Positions 47,773-59,790 of a stretch of DNA of 64,000 nt are shown one piece after another; position 1 is the first letter of the stretch, and each line of letters opens with the position of its first letter. Source of the DNA: Pelodera strongyloides (taxonomy: Eukaryota > Nematoda > Chromadorea > Rhabditida > Rhabditidae); the NCBI GenBank assembly GCA_036852015.1, contig JAANDG010000004.1, positions 372,001-436,000 on the forward strand, given 5' to 3'. A program made the translations under genes and the position numbers. The notes below the pieces were generated by a model. The model did no database searches, was not told where the DNA came from, and saw nothing but the letters and a program-made list of their open reading frames with translations.

Positions 47773-50700
47773 ATGTTTGCGTCGCTGAAAGACGTAATTT
47801 TCTTCATAACCCTTATTCCAATAAAGTTCGTTGTCTCTACTCCATGTTCAACATACACAACGTGCGAATCATGTACGAGTTTTAGTGGATCGGAGTTAAA
47901 CTGCGTGTAAGTTGTGAAAAACGTATGGAAATGTAAGTTGTCACATAGGTACACTGTAAGTAAGGTTGTTCGAAGAAAAAAAAAAGAAGTGCTGATATAC
48001 CATATACTCTCAATAATACATTAGAAACGAACCTAAATAAATAAATAAAAACGCCTTCACATTTGATTTTATTTATTTCCAGTTGGTGCGTTGATAGAGC
48101 AGAATGTGTCTCCGGCTTTATGAAGTGCCCATATTCCTTAGCTGCTTCCCAGTTCAACTGTCCATATCAAGGAGAAGTCGATTACGATGAACGGGTAATT
48201 TTTCTTTCAATAATGCTATTTCTGTCCACTCGCCGCAAAGTGCTCGCTCAAGTTTGGCGTTATACACGCGCACCAATAATAGAGCGTATTGATGCAAACC
48301 TATTGTACTAACTGTTACATCTTTCCATTTTGCCTGTAAACATCTTTTCATTGGTCTTTTAACTGTAAACATCTTTTAACTAATCGACTACAGACTACAG
48401 TACCTATGTGATTTCTTAGTTATATGGTGTGTGCATTGTTTTCTATTCATCATATTATTTGATGCACACCTCAGTGTTATTTAATAAATAAACTAACGGC
48501 CCGCTGAGTAGCGTAAATTTATTAATTCGGCAAAACATGTCGCTTCTTCGTTGCTAAGCTATACAATACATTTGATGACGCTAGTTTTGCTCCTAAAACC
48601 CATAAATCACCTTTACAGACTGTTCTCCAGGAAATATTACCCCTTATCGGCGCAGTGGAAGCCATAGATGAGGATGATCTCAATATTCCCGCGGTACAAC
48701 ATTCAAATCCATAATTATTCTCTTTCATTTGTTTTACTTTTTCCAGATATTTTGAGTTACGAAAATTTTATTACTTAATTTTAAGTTTGCGGCAACTTTC
48801 GCCGAATACACAAGGCTAGCTTTAGTGAATTATCAAACAAATATAAAAATTAGCTAACAACTAATCGTATTTCCATTCGCTCGGTTGATGTATGGAACTA
48901 TTAGATCGCGCCATAGTAATCAATTTTCCCATGCGTTTGCTTGTCGTTGGCTCTTTATGCTCCATTAAAATGCTCCAACACACATTCTTGGAGAATAGAT
49001 ATACTATATTTCTTACAAGGGTGCGTCGCAAGGGCACAGGGGATGATGATATAAGACTAAACATTGTTTTCTTAAAGCGAAATGCTAGCCCCTTTGGAAA
49101 ATTTGCATATGATAAGCAAATCCTATGTATCCTATGCTAATTTTGTACGATCGTCCACGGCAATCGTGCAAAATTAGCATAGGATACATGGGATTTGCTT
49201 ATCATATGCAAATTTTCCAAAGGGGCTAGCATTTCGCTTTAAAAAAAAAGTAAACAGCGTATACCTCTGCGACCAAGAAAACGTTCCTTGAATCATTGAT
49301 TTGTGCAAAAGTACTAGTCCACTAGTCCATGATAAGGTTACTATAGCATGTATATGAGGTTTTTCAGAGCACTCAATGTTTGAGCCAAATTGCACCTGGT
49401 CCTGCGCTCTATGAATATTCCAGTGTGGTTGAGTGCTCGCATACAATAGTTGGTTTAATTTTTTTTAATTTTTCAGTCATTTCTGTATTTCCAACTCTCT
49501 CTCTCTCTCTTCTCTCCCTCCCTCTTTCTGTTTCTCTCTTCTCTCCCTCCCTCTTTCTGTTTCTCTCTTCTCTCCCTCCCTCTTTCTGTTTCTTCTCTTT
49601 TTCTCTATCTGTTGGAAGCTTGTCTCCCTTTCTGTCTCTCTGTATTTCCCTCTCAAAAAAGCATATGTCTCATCGTTACAGGGCAGAAGCGCTGTTCTGC
49701 TGGGCGTAAATGAACAGTCGAGGCAGGTTTATGTGGCATTCCGATCATCAATGTCTTTCATGCAGGTAACTGCGGTAGCTAACAGTACCGTTGGGTTGAC
49801 GTTACGGTAGACCATTGAAAACCGGCTGTAATGTAACCGTAACTGTGTACGATTGTACTTTTGTCAAGGCTGTACCGCTATATGGAAAACTAAAGCTTAG
49901 GGGACGACATATTTCATAATTTCAATAAAATAAATGTGTTTTCAAAATGAATCAAGATACAATAAATTATTACTATGAGCTATTTAGTCGGCGAATATTT
50001 TCATCGATTTCCTACTAAATCGCCAAGTGTTGTGGCTCAGGGAAACGAGAGTTTTCGAACATTTTCTGAAATGTTTCACCTCTCTGTGGAAAGCCGGTCT
50101 ATCAACAGCCATCAGGGATGTCTTGAACAGATTGCCCGGCAGCTCGATGATGGTTTGTATTTTTATATTCTAATTTGCATACTAACCCTGATGGTACTGT
50201 AATCATCCTGTACATGTCTTTATTTTATGTATTAAAGAAAGAGTTAATATGTGCATGTGTATATTATTCGAGTTAGTGTGTGAAATTTGCTTTTTTGGGG
50301 GGTTTTCACATATTACTCTGAATGTAACTTACTTGCACGAAAAGTTGCTTGGCAAAATCACAAATAAACACTACAACAAAACATAACATTGTTTTTCACA
50401 GGTGGCTGGATACGGTGTGGGTGGCTCTCTTGCTTCACTATTCGTTGTATCTATGGCTGAATATCATCCCGAGATTACGGTATCCCTCTACACTCTTGGA
50501 CAACCGCGTACAGGATGCATTCGATTCGCTAGCATCGTGCAAAATGCTGTAAGTGAGATCGCAGCACTCTTACCGTATTCCCATCACCGTAGATCAGGTC
50601 CTAGGTTCTAACGTGGACCCAACCCATGGTAATCGATCATGTCCATGAGAACTATTCCCACGGTAGCCCAATTACAGACCAATATCAGCATGCGAATTGT

Positions 50701-51287
50701 TCGTTACCGAGACATCGTTGCGGATTTTCCGAAAAGAATTGGCGAATCGACAGAAATGCCTCATCATTTTGGAAGAGAGGTATATTTCCCTTTACAATAA
50801 TTTTTAAACCTAAAAAGTTATGAATGCGTGCGAAAAAAACATGCGAAGTAAACATGGCTCAATAAGGCAAACGCACCGCGATCCGCCGGGCAAAACGTTG
50901 GCACTCCCGAAAGACACAGATAGAGAGGGAGAGTGCGCGGAGAGATGTCAGACCTGTTTTTCCTTTGGTCACTCGAGACTCGAGACTACGCTAGAATTAA
51001 GCGAACCCCAAATGCCCAAAGCAAAATGTGACCATAATGAAAAATTGTTATCGGTACTCTGCGTATAGGTTCGTTGTTCGGATTGGTTGAGCAGAAAACT
51101 CTATTGACTCGAGTGAAAACAATTACAGATCCTGTATTTCGAAGATACTGCTGGCAGTTGGATAGAATGCAGACAAGCGGAGACGGAACACTGTAGCAAG
51201 AGTGTTTTTTGGAAAACACTATGGGCACACGGAGGATATCTTGGAATAGATCTCACCTCGTGGCACCACAAAAATTGCACATTATAA
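47773..51287 (+). CDS. Secreted class-3 lipase homologue with a degenerate nucleophile (putative pseudo-lipase)
   Basis: Hand model of nine exons: 47773-47906, 48083-48194, 48619-48693, 49368-49448, 49682-49765, 49988-50152, 50402-50548, 50678-50779, 51129-51287. It encodes 352 residues and all phases agree. The N-terminus is a signal peptide (MFASLKDVIFFITLIPIKFV). A PSI-like Cys cluster follows (CSTYTTCESCTSFSG..NCVWCVDRAEC), as in many nematode Lipase_3 proteins. The alpha/beta-hydrolase part has the usual landmarks: AFRSS, FLKCFTSLWKAGL, TLGQPRTG, RYRDIVADFP and a late HHFGRE. The nucleophile elbow, normally GHSLG, reads GYGVG, so the catalytic Ser is Gly; the Asp and His positions look kept. 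No frameshift is seen, so it is probably a non-catalytic paralogue rather than a dead gene. The start codon could lie upstream, at 47641. Donors of exons 4 and 6 are weak (GTTGGT, GTTTGT). Confidence 0.85.
49076..49238. mobile_element. 163-bp near-perfect palindromic element, copy 1
   Basis: Starts AGCGAAATGCTAGCCCCTTTGG and is the mirror of its own second half around a short spacer near 49148-49165. TTAA flanks both sides (49072-49075, 49239-49242). It lies in the third intron of the lipase gene, between exons 48619-48693 and 49368-49448. Confidence 0.85.
49510..49593. repeat. CT-rich tandem repeat, about 29-bp period, three copies
   Basis: tctctccctccctctttctg plus tttctct is repeated three times in the lipase intron between exons 49368-49448 and 49682-49765. 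It forms the polypyrimidine-rich upstream part of that intron. Confidence 0.8.
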
Positions 51288-51296
51288 TGAATAAAT
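51288..51296 (+). terminator. Polyadenylation signal of the lipase gene
   Basis: AATAAA lies within a few bases of the stop codon (tgaataaatatt). It is AT-rich downstream, which fits a short 3' UTR. Confidence 0.5.
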
Positions 51297-52774
51297 ATTT
51301 TGCTATAGTTGTTTTATATGTCAAGGTGAAATGTCCATTGAGCATTATTCCAAATTCATGCATGACATATTACACAGCTCACAAATGAGTCGGTTACAAA
51401 TAGTGTAGAATATGCAAAGAAGAAAGAACCATATCAATTTAGGCATTTTGTTAAAAGAATAAGATTTTGCCCAAATACAACTGTCTTTTAAATTCCAGAC
51501 AGTCATAAATTTGTAAGGGCAGAAACGAACTACACTCTATGGTCTCTCTATGCTATATTATGAACGACGGCTATCTAACAATAAGTCTCAATATAAATGT
51601 TTGAGTCCGAAATAAACTTCAATAGGCAACCGTCTATTGTTGTTGATGTCCAATGCCCCACAACATCAGGATCCGTTTTTTTTAAAGAGTGCTGTCCTAA
51701 AGTTGAGCATTTCCGAGGGTCATCTTGTCCAAACAAATGCTCTCTGTTTAATTTCTGCTTTGAGAAACGTGCGCCACGCGAGTCTAACTTTTGTGTACTC
51801 ACTGAGTCTCGGAGATCAGAGTTATGGGGACAAACGCCTAAGGGTAAAGGGAGAGAGGGAGGGAGAGAGAGAGGGAGGGAGAGAGAGGGAGAGAGAGCGA
51901 GAGAGAGAGAGAGAGAGAGAGAGTACAAGAGAGGAAACAGAGGTAAAGGAAGATACGAAATGATTAGGAAGCAGGTAGTGACGGAAGTACAGTTCTCATC
52001 TCGCCAACTTTTTCTCAGCTCCAAACATGGCCCTTGTGTGGGCCCAGGTCAAATAAGGTCCCCGTTGATCAGCACCGGTTGGAGGCTTTAAAAGACCAGA
52101 GCCTTTGGACAGAATACTTATTCAACACTTTCTTATCTTACTCACCTCAGCAGACTTTAAATTAGTATATTATATCTCTTTTAGACACTCATCAACATTG
52201 AATGATTGTTCATGTTCATAATGCCTAAAAACATTCGTTCCTTTATAGGTTTGCCCTTCCTTGCAGGGCCTATATTTTACGGTCCTCTTTTTTTTCTGTT
52301 ATCTGGGAATATTTTCCCCCTCATTGGTCAAAGTGTACGTAAAACTAGACATCTTCTTGTTTGTTGATCTCCATTTGGTTCTACAACTCCCCTTTATAAT
52401 AAATGTCCGGAGACCTGCGCGCTCTCTTTATGGTTAGGTCAATTTTTCACTGTGAGGGAGTGCATTACAGTCACATCACTGGAAATAGTCAACATTTTCC
52501 AAAAACAAAAAAATATTTTCTAGTATCAAAAACATCGACTCTTGCTTGGATTCTCCATCTGTCTGACACTGGCTTTATAGTTTTTCAGCCTTTTATGTCT
52601 ATTTCCTAAACTTCTAAATCTTTCTATGACTTTCTACAACACTATCCAACTATTGCGATTTTTCATTTTGCATTTGCCTGTTATCTTTTACATCCGACCC
52701 GACCTGTCCTACATCTTATTGTTAGTCGAAATAGGCTCGCAGATCTTACCTATTCTTACTGTAGCTGTTCCAGA
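51297..52774. other. Intergenic region between the lipase and Gly/Pro/Met genes
   Basis: AT-rich, with a (GA)n tract at 51846-51930. Open frames across the tract are low-complexity artefacts. The 52 bp before 52775 contain the likely trans-splice acceptor. No gene is supported. Confidence 0.5.
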
Positions 52775-54755
52775 ATGAAGTTTCTCCTCGTAGCCGGCCT
52801 AGTGGTCGCTGTGTTGGCCCAGGACTTTCAACAGTCGCGGCCAGTGAGACCCGGACAACGGTTCGATCGATTTTCCAAGGTGAGATTTATTTATTTTTGT
52901 TATACATCAGGAATACATGACACTCTTTTACGTCATAATGATAATTCTCTCAAATGCTAGTAGCAAGTGCGAGCCAAACACCGGATATTGACTTTTTAAC
53001 TACATATGCATATAGAGCAGGGTATGAGTTACTCATAAGCACAGCTTGGCTCACTTTTTTGTAAACCATTAATTCTTCAACGAACAATGAACTAGAGTGT
53101 AATATGCAGTATTTTGCAATAGTTCTGAAATGTACCTATTTCAGAAACGCTTCCCTGGTGCGCGGAAGAGCGTTGACTACAATGGAGATTGGCAACAAAA
53201 TGACTTCAACCCCGGATTCCCCGGATTCCAGCCCTCTGCCCCACAAAACGACTTCCATCCCGAAGATTCTCTGAGTGGTTTCGACATGCCGATGCAGTTC
53301 TCCGGGCCGGACCGCCTGCCTCAGGAACCTGGCCCTCGTGGCTTTGGACCTGGACCTCAAAACCAGAAGCCCTATGGACCTCCAATGCCTGATTTTGGGC
53401 CTCAGCAACACTCTGCTAACTTTGAAATGAACCGACCCTTCCCGCCACCGCCCGAGTTTGGAAACAATCAGATGTCCGGACCTTCGTTTTCTCCCTCTGG
53501 GCCTTATGGTGCTCCATCTATGAATCAACCGCCTATGGGATCACAGGGACCTATGCCACCACCTATGGGACCTATGGGGCCTATGCCATCACCTATGGGA
53601 CCTATGGGACCAATGTCATCAGCTATGGGACCTATGGGACCCATGTCATCACCTATGGGACCTATGGGGCCTCAAGGACCACCTCGCGGACCCATGCCTC
53701 CTATGAATTCACCTGAGAGTATGCCTCGCAGACATCCATCTCCAGTCGGTTCAGGAAGATTCGGAAACCGCTTCAACCGTCGAGGACCCAGGGAATTCGG
53801 ACCAGCCGATCAGAATCAGGATATGGAGCAGTACTTCAATCGCGGTCAGAACTACGGCCCGGGACCTAACCGACCTGCCCCAATGATGGACCGACCAACT
53901 TTCGGAGGAAATAACCAGGGACCAATGCCACATATGCCCATGCGCCCCTTTGGACGTCGTGGACCGGGTCGCAACCGTTACAATTCTATCAATAATGCGC
54001 CAAATGCTCGCCCGATGCCCACACCGATGCAGGCACAAGGCCCTGTTTTTGAGCGATCTGAGCGCAACGTCAACCAGTTTCCCCCTCAAGAACAAATGAA
54101 TCAAAGACGGTTCTTCAACCAGGACGAGCAGATGCCTGAAGTCATTGAGGAGAATCTTCCGGAGCCCGCTCCCCAAGGACCTGCTCCCCAAGGTCCCCGT
54201 CCCAGCGTTGTCGAACCCGGATTCGTCTACGGTCGTCCATCACCAAGTGTCGTCGAACCAGGATTCCGTTTCCGCCCACAAATCCGTCGCTTTCGTATGA
54301 CGTCATCCAATGACATGGACAACTTCAGAAGACTTTTCTTCGGACTGCACGCAATGAGCGGAATGAGAATGAGAAGAATCGGTGGTGAGCCAGGATACGG
54401 TATTCGCATGCACAAGAGCCGACGCGGAGAACGACGTGGTGGTGACATGGAGAGGATGGAGAAGAACTTCTCAGGCGAGGACAACGAGAACAAGAGCACT
54501 GAGTCTCAGCGACCGGAACCCAAGAAAGAGTCCAACAAGCCTTCATTCAAGGCCTTCGTCAAGAAGGAATACAAGAAGGAAAATCAGAAACCCCTAGTAG
54601 CTCCTCCCGCAGAGCCCAATACTGAAGACGTCGACGACCTTACTACTGACGCCAACGACGACTCGTCGATGGAAAACCTCATGCGCGGTTCAATAATCAT
54701 TATCGAACGTCCCGTCAATGTGGAAAAAATCCTCGGATCTCTAACAAATGCCTAA
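52775..54755 (+). CDS. Secreted Gly/Pro/Met-rich low-complexity protein
   Basis: Two exons, 52775-52879 and 53145-54755, joined in phase 0, encode 571 residues. Residues 1-16 (MKFLLVAGLVVAVLAQ) are a clear signal peptide. ttccag directly precedes aATG, suggesting trans-splicing. A dibasic KR lies just after the intron. The mature part is rich in Pro, Gly, Gln, Asn, Met and Arg; the core (about 53544-53690) repeats PMGPMGPM with small spacers. Near residue 370 a PSVVEPGF motif occurs twice. The C-terminus is basic, then acidic (DDLTTDANDD). There are no Cys pairs or catalytic motifs. It looks like a matrix, cuticle or eggshell-type structural protein, but GPM is not a strict collagen Gly-X-Y repeat. 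I do not recognise the family. Confidence 0.85.
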
Positions 54756-55721
54756 TGACCAAGCATTAATGAAATCACTCAATATATGGGTATCAATACG
54801 TTTTGTTCAGTTTTTTTGAGCTGTGTATATTTGTCATCGAATAAACTACTTAAAAATGTATTTCACAACATCAGGCGAAGTGGAATAAGAAACACTGCAG
54901 AATTACTATCGCACATTACAGTAATACTATACAATCAAGATCAAGATGACTTTCCTTTTTGCGACAGAATACTATTTTGATTGGCTCCCGTCAGTCAGTT
55001 CATCATAAAAACATTTATTATGCTTATAAAATAAATAAATTAGGAAACAAAACAGTATGAAGAACCAAAAAGATGTACGCTAAAAAACCGAACTAATAAA
55101 ACAGAGAGAAGATTAGAAAACATAAAACTCTACAAATAATGACCCGAAATGAGTATTTATAAAGAGACTTAAAAAAAACTTCATACCTACTAATTGTACA
55201 CTTCTCATAAGGAATTCTACAGTAATACGAAATAGTCCTTGAAATCCTAGGGAGCAATCTTCTAAAGAATAGCAATATCCTTAGCCACAACTTTTTCGGC
55301 ATTCAATTCAAAGAGATTGATTACCACGACCTCATAATAATATGCAAGTATTACATTCTCACATAATACTCGAAACTTCTTACTTCTCAAATACTTGAAA
55401 CACATGCATTCTTGTGCAGAATATGCATACGAGCATATATAAAGAAAACACCAAAATTCCACTTATAACCAGCAGAAATAAATGCAGAATGCAGCCGATA
55501 CGTTTCAAAAACCTGAACTTTAAAGCGAAATGCTAGCCACTTTGGAAAATTTGCATATGATAAGCAAATCCTAAGTATCCTATGCAAATTGTGTACGATT
55601 GCCGTGGACGATCGTACAAAATTAGCATAGGATACATAGGATTTGCATATCATATGCAAATTTTCCAAAGGGGCTAGCATTTCGCTTTAAAAAAACTCAA
55701 ACCAATACTGCTGTGCTTTTA
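54756..55721. other. Convergent 3' intergenic region
   Basis: This lies between the stops of the Gly/Pro/Met gene (plus) and the MADF-type gene (minus). AATAAA-like signals occur on the plus strand at about 54840 (cgaataaac). On the minus strand they occur as TTTATT in the plus sequence at about 55013. Most of the rest is AT-rich, and 55524-55686 is a fold-back element. No gene is seen. Confidence 0.5.
55524..55686. mobile_element. 163-bp near-perfect palindromic element, copy 2
   Basis: The same length and almost the same sequence as 49076-49238, in the intergenic region, bounded by TTAA (55520-55523, 55687-55690). The high identity indicates recent movement. Confidence 0.85.
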
Positions 55722-56982
55722 CTAAACCACCGTTGGATTATTCGACCTCGCTCCACGCAGAATCTCCCTTTGCACATGTTTCGCCACTAAACCAGCCATT
55801 GAAGTAGTTGGACCACTCTGTTGACGCTGCCTTTGCATACTTGGATAAGGTACGTTCACAAAGTGCATCCGTGTGATTCTTTTATCATTACAATATCGGA
55901 TCACTTTGATCGGCTGTAGTCGGTGTCGCGCAGAAGAAACAGGATTCTATAAAAAGAAAGATAGTATAAACTAATAGAGTCTAACAGTCCAACTCCCTCC
56001 CTAAGAATAAATCAACGATTTCAAATATTCGCCTTCGCAAAGTCAATCTTCTTATATTTCTTTCACAACATCAGACAAAGTGGAATGAAAAACACTCCAT
56101 GCTCTGATCATGAGATTTAGTTTGTTGAAGACGAAGACCGCACCGCTTCTGCGTATTTTTTTTAAGATAATGCGGTGTTTTATTTGTAATTTCAAACATA
56201 AGAGCTTAGGAACACCATCACTATTCTTTAGTCTTAGAACACTTACCCTGAAGTTTCCGAGGACTGTAGTAAAACGGTTATTCGGGTAGTAACGTACGGA
56301 TTGGGATGGCGTTGACTGCAAAAGAAAGATGCATGACATTGACAGTACATTTTTAAAAGCAGGTTGTGGCTTGTCCACTTTCTTCAATAAAAAACGCAAA
56401 TAACCAGAGAAAATTCAATTAGTGGGAAACTGGAAAAACTTCCAAAATATCTAACATAATATGGGTGTTTACCTTTATTTTCCACGACGATCTTGGTGTA
56501 GGAACAGCCACTGCTGTGGCAGTAGCAGTTGGTGGCTTGCTCACGGTCTGAAACACAAATACACAAATACTAAAAACAAACTGTGAGATTAGAAATCCTC
56601 CGGCTTAGAATTCATTAATCAAATGAGCTTATGAGTCATAAGTTATAAGAACAATGGCTAGATACGCGAAACGGCTAGCAAACGCCGGGCTAGATACGCG
56701 AAACGGCTAGCAAACGCCGAAACCGGAAATTCAAGTATCATGGATCTACAGTTGTCTAGGATATGCATCGCAAACCACGTTTCACACCACTCAAAACAAT
56801 AAAAGGAAAACAAAATACCTTAACGTTGCGAACGACGCTAGGGCCAGCCACACTTTCTGGCATTTCAGTATAGTGTTGAACCGGTAGCTCAGGCGGTGGT
56901 GGATACTGCCGCCCGCCCTTCAATATACACGAAAGATAAGTCTAATAATAATAATTCACACTTCGAGGTAGTTGACATTACT

Positions 56983-57021
<39 letters not shown>

Positions 57022-59736
57022 CTCTACCAATTGTAAGCATAATATATTAACTTATATGCTCATCGAAATGGAATTGAAATATCGCTGACGCCATGGAGCA
57101 ATTTTTCGATATAATGCCCAATGTCTTGTCCAACCGTACAAATAAGGATATACGTTAGCTTCCGATATGCGACAATAAAACAACAAACAAAACGCTTACC
57201 TTTGTCTTTGAAATGTTCACAGCTGCGTCAAGCTTTTGCGGAGAATCGCTGTTGGCAGCAGATTTGGGGCCTTGTGGAGGGGCCTTCTGGGACCAACCCT
57301 AAATAAACCAATTGAAAAAAAATGTAAGAAGCAGGGTTTGTTTAATCAATTCACAATTACACTTTTCTCCAGGACCTCTTTTACTACTGGGCTGGGAACA
57401 AAGTGACCAGAACTACTGCGGACTAGACTATACTATACACTACCGCTAATCCATCTAGCAAATCCATTATACCACTCTTTCTTTAATCAGCCAAATCAGC
57501 AAGTCCCACCCAATAAACAGTACCTTATTTAGCACTTATTATTTTCGTAAGATGCTTTGTGTTCTTACAATGCGCATTTTCAGAAAGTCGCGAAGCTAAC
57601 GGGGTTTCCAAGATACCAAGTATCCCAAAAATGTCCGTGTTTCTCTTAAAACTACCGTATTTTCGCACAAAACCTGCATATTTATATGAGAAAAATATAT
57701 TCTCGTGTTATTCCAAAATACGGTAGTTTAGGCATACTTGAAAACGGACGGAAACCCCATAAGCGAGCATTCAAACACTGGAAAATAAAAAGAAACTCAC
57801 GTCCAAACGGGCTTTCAACGCTCGCAGAGTGTCCTCAATCTCACGAAGTTCGGCACCTCGAGAACCACTTCGGAGCATCGAAATAGCCTGGATCTGGATC
57901 TCACTCCACATCTTAATCATGAAATGATCAAAATTAGGTAGGGTTATAATTTTAACCTTTAGCAATTGTCGCATTTACAGATGCAAAACAGACAAAAAAA
58001 ATCACCTCATAACCATAATTACACAGGTAGAGGTAGATAAATAAGCAGAGAACTATTAATATATTGCACAAGTACAAGTAGATAAGAAAGCATAGTACAT
58101 ACATAATACACCATGATGCTCATCTACCCAAAACATTTTCCTAAACTTCTTCAAAGCTATTCAGTGCCTCGCCGTGGACTGAAGCAGCCAGCTCATTACA
58201 TTTAAATAAATCTCAAACATACCCTCGTAATATTGTCGAACCGTTTGTTCTGCTTCTCTAGCTCATCTTGTGGCTCGGTATCAGGCGCAGTGACAGTAAC
58301 GCGACCGCTCGAACAAGACTTAGATGGTCCCTGCTTTTGCCCGGTCTGTTCCTCTTGCTCGACATTTATTGGTTCCGAATCCATCCAATCTACGGGTTCT
58401 TCCTTCAGGGGTTCACTCGGTCCACACTCTTTAAATAAAACAAGAAATATAGGATATAGGATATAGGCAAAAATCTCGTAGAACCTCACAATCCACAATC
58501 AGCACGAAGACAAAACAGAAGAAAACTACAGAAATGTGTACGAACATATCTTAAAACGAAATACTGGCCGGGTTTTGAAACGCATCTTGGACAACTGCAC
58601 ACTTATGTGTTTATGCTAGATGGGGTCGAATTGGGTCGATTTGTTTTATTCTAATTTATATTCATTTGTATAAGCTACATAAGAATGCTGGTGTACTTGA
58701 CGTGTTTCAAAAGCGTCCGGTATTTCGCATTTCACTTTAACCTACCATGTTGTGTCTCTTGCTGACTATTACAAGGTGGCGATGGCGATAATTGCTTAGG
58801 CACTTCAACATCGTGCCCAGAATGAAACGTGGTCATTCGAACTTCATATCCCTGGACTCTTTTCATAACCTAAATTTAATTTTAATTTAGTATTTAAATC
58901 AACCAGAGATGACTCTGTTAAGAGAAAATGGTCATTTCAACCATCAATACATTATGAGATTATGTATATTACTTCAATACAGCTCAACTCTTAAATCACG
59001 TAAGCGCACAAAACCATGCGGAGTTCAGAACTCTTGTGAAGACGAGAGATCTAACCTTAAATCTAACCTCAACCTTATCCATACAACACGAATAATTTAA
59101 AAAAGGTCCTTGCAAACAAACAAAGTATGCCTACCACTGCAATCGCCGTACAGTCCAGTACTGCACTTTGGCACCTTCTCCGAAACTTCTTCGTGGCCTT
59201 CGGAGGAGCCGAGTGTTCACAACGCCAGAACGTGTTCCGTTTACCCAACGCGCCATTAGTCGTGAACTTTGTTCCCGTTGTTTTGTAGACGTCATGGAAT
59301 AGATCCTAAAACAAAAATGTCATTCGGAATACTTTCGAATACGCAAAGCACGAAACTATGTTGTTCATTTCCATTCAAATAGGTAAATCCATATCCATTC
59401 TCGATACTTATACACGGTCTGCAGCCCAAGCGCACAAGACGGACAAAGCCACAAAAAAAAGTTCAAATTTCAACTAGCATATGTAATACACAGCCTGACA
59501 AATGACAAACTGACAACTAAACTAAGTAGAATTGAACCCACCTTAACCTCCTGTTCCGACAAGCCACTTCTGTCAATCACCCGCTTGCTTCCATGTAGTT
59601 GTTCCGGGTGCGCATCCAAACAATGCAGCGCCCAAAGCCAATGACTACCAAACGAGGCCGAGCAGTCGGCGAAGCTACATAACGTACGTGGGCGGTAGGG
59701 AATCTTTTTAGGCTCCTCCCCCCTCCCCCCCCCCCT

Positions 59737-59790
<54 letters not shown>

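Noticed and set aside
51575..52091. Long open frames on both strands over the GA tract
   Set aside because: Low-complexity frames with no splice or codon support; no homology pattern.
53136..54546. Minus-strand open frames opposite the Gly/Pro/Met gene
   Set aside because: Shadows of a codon-biased repetitive coding exon; no splice or start context.
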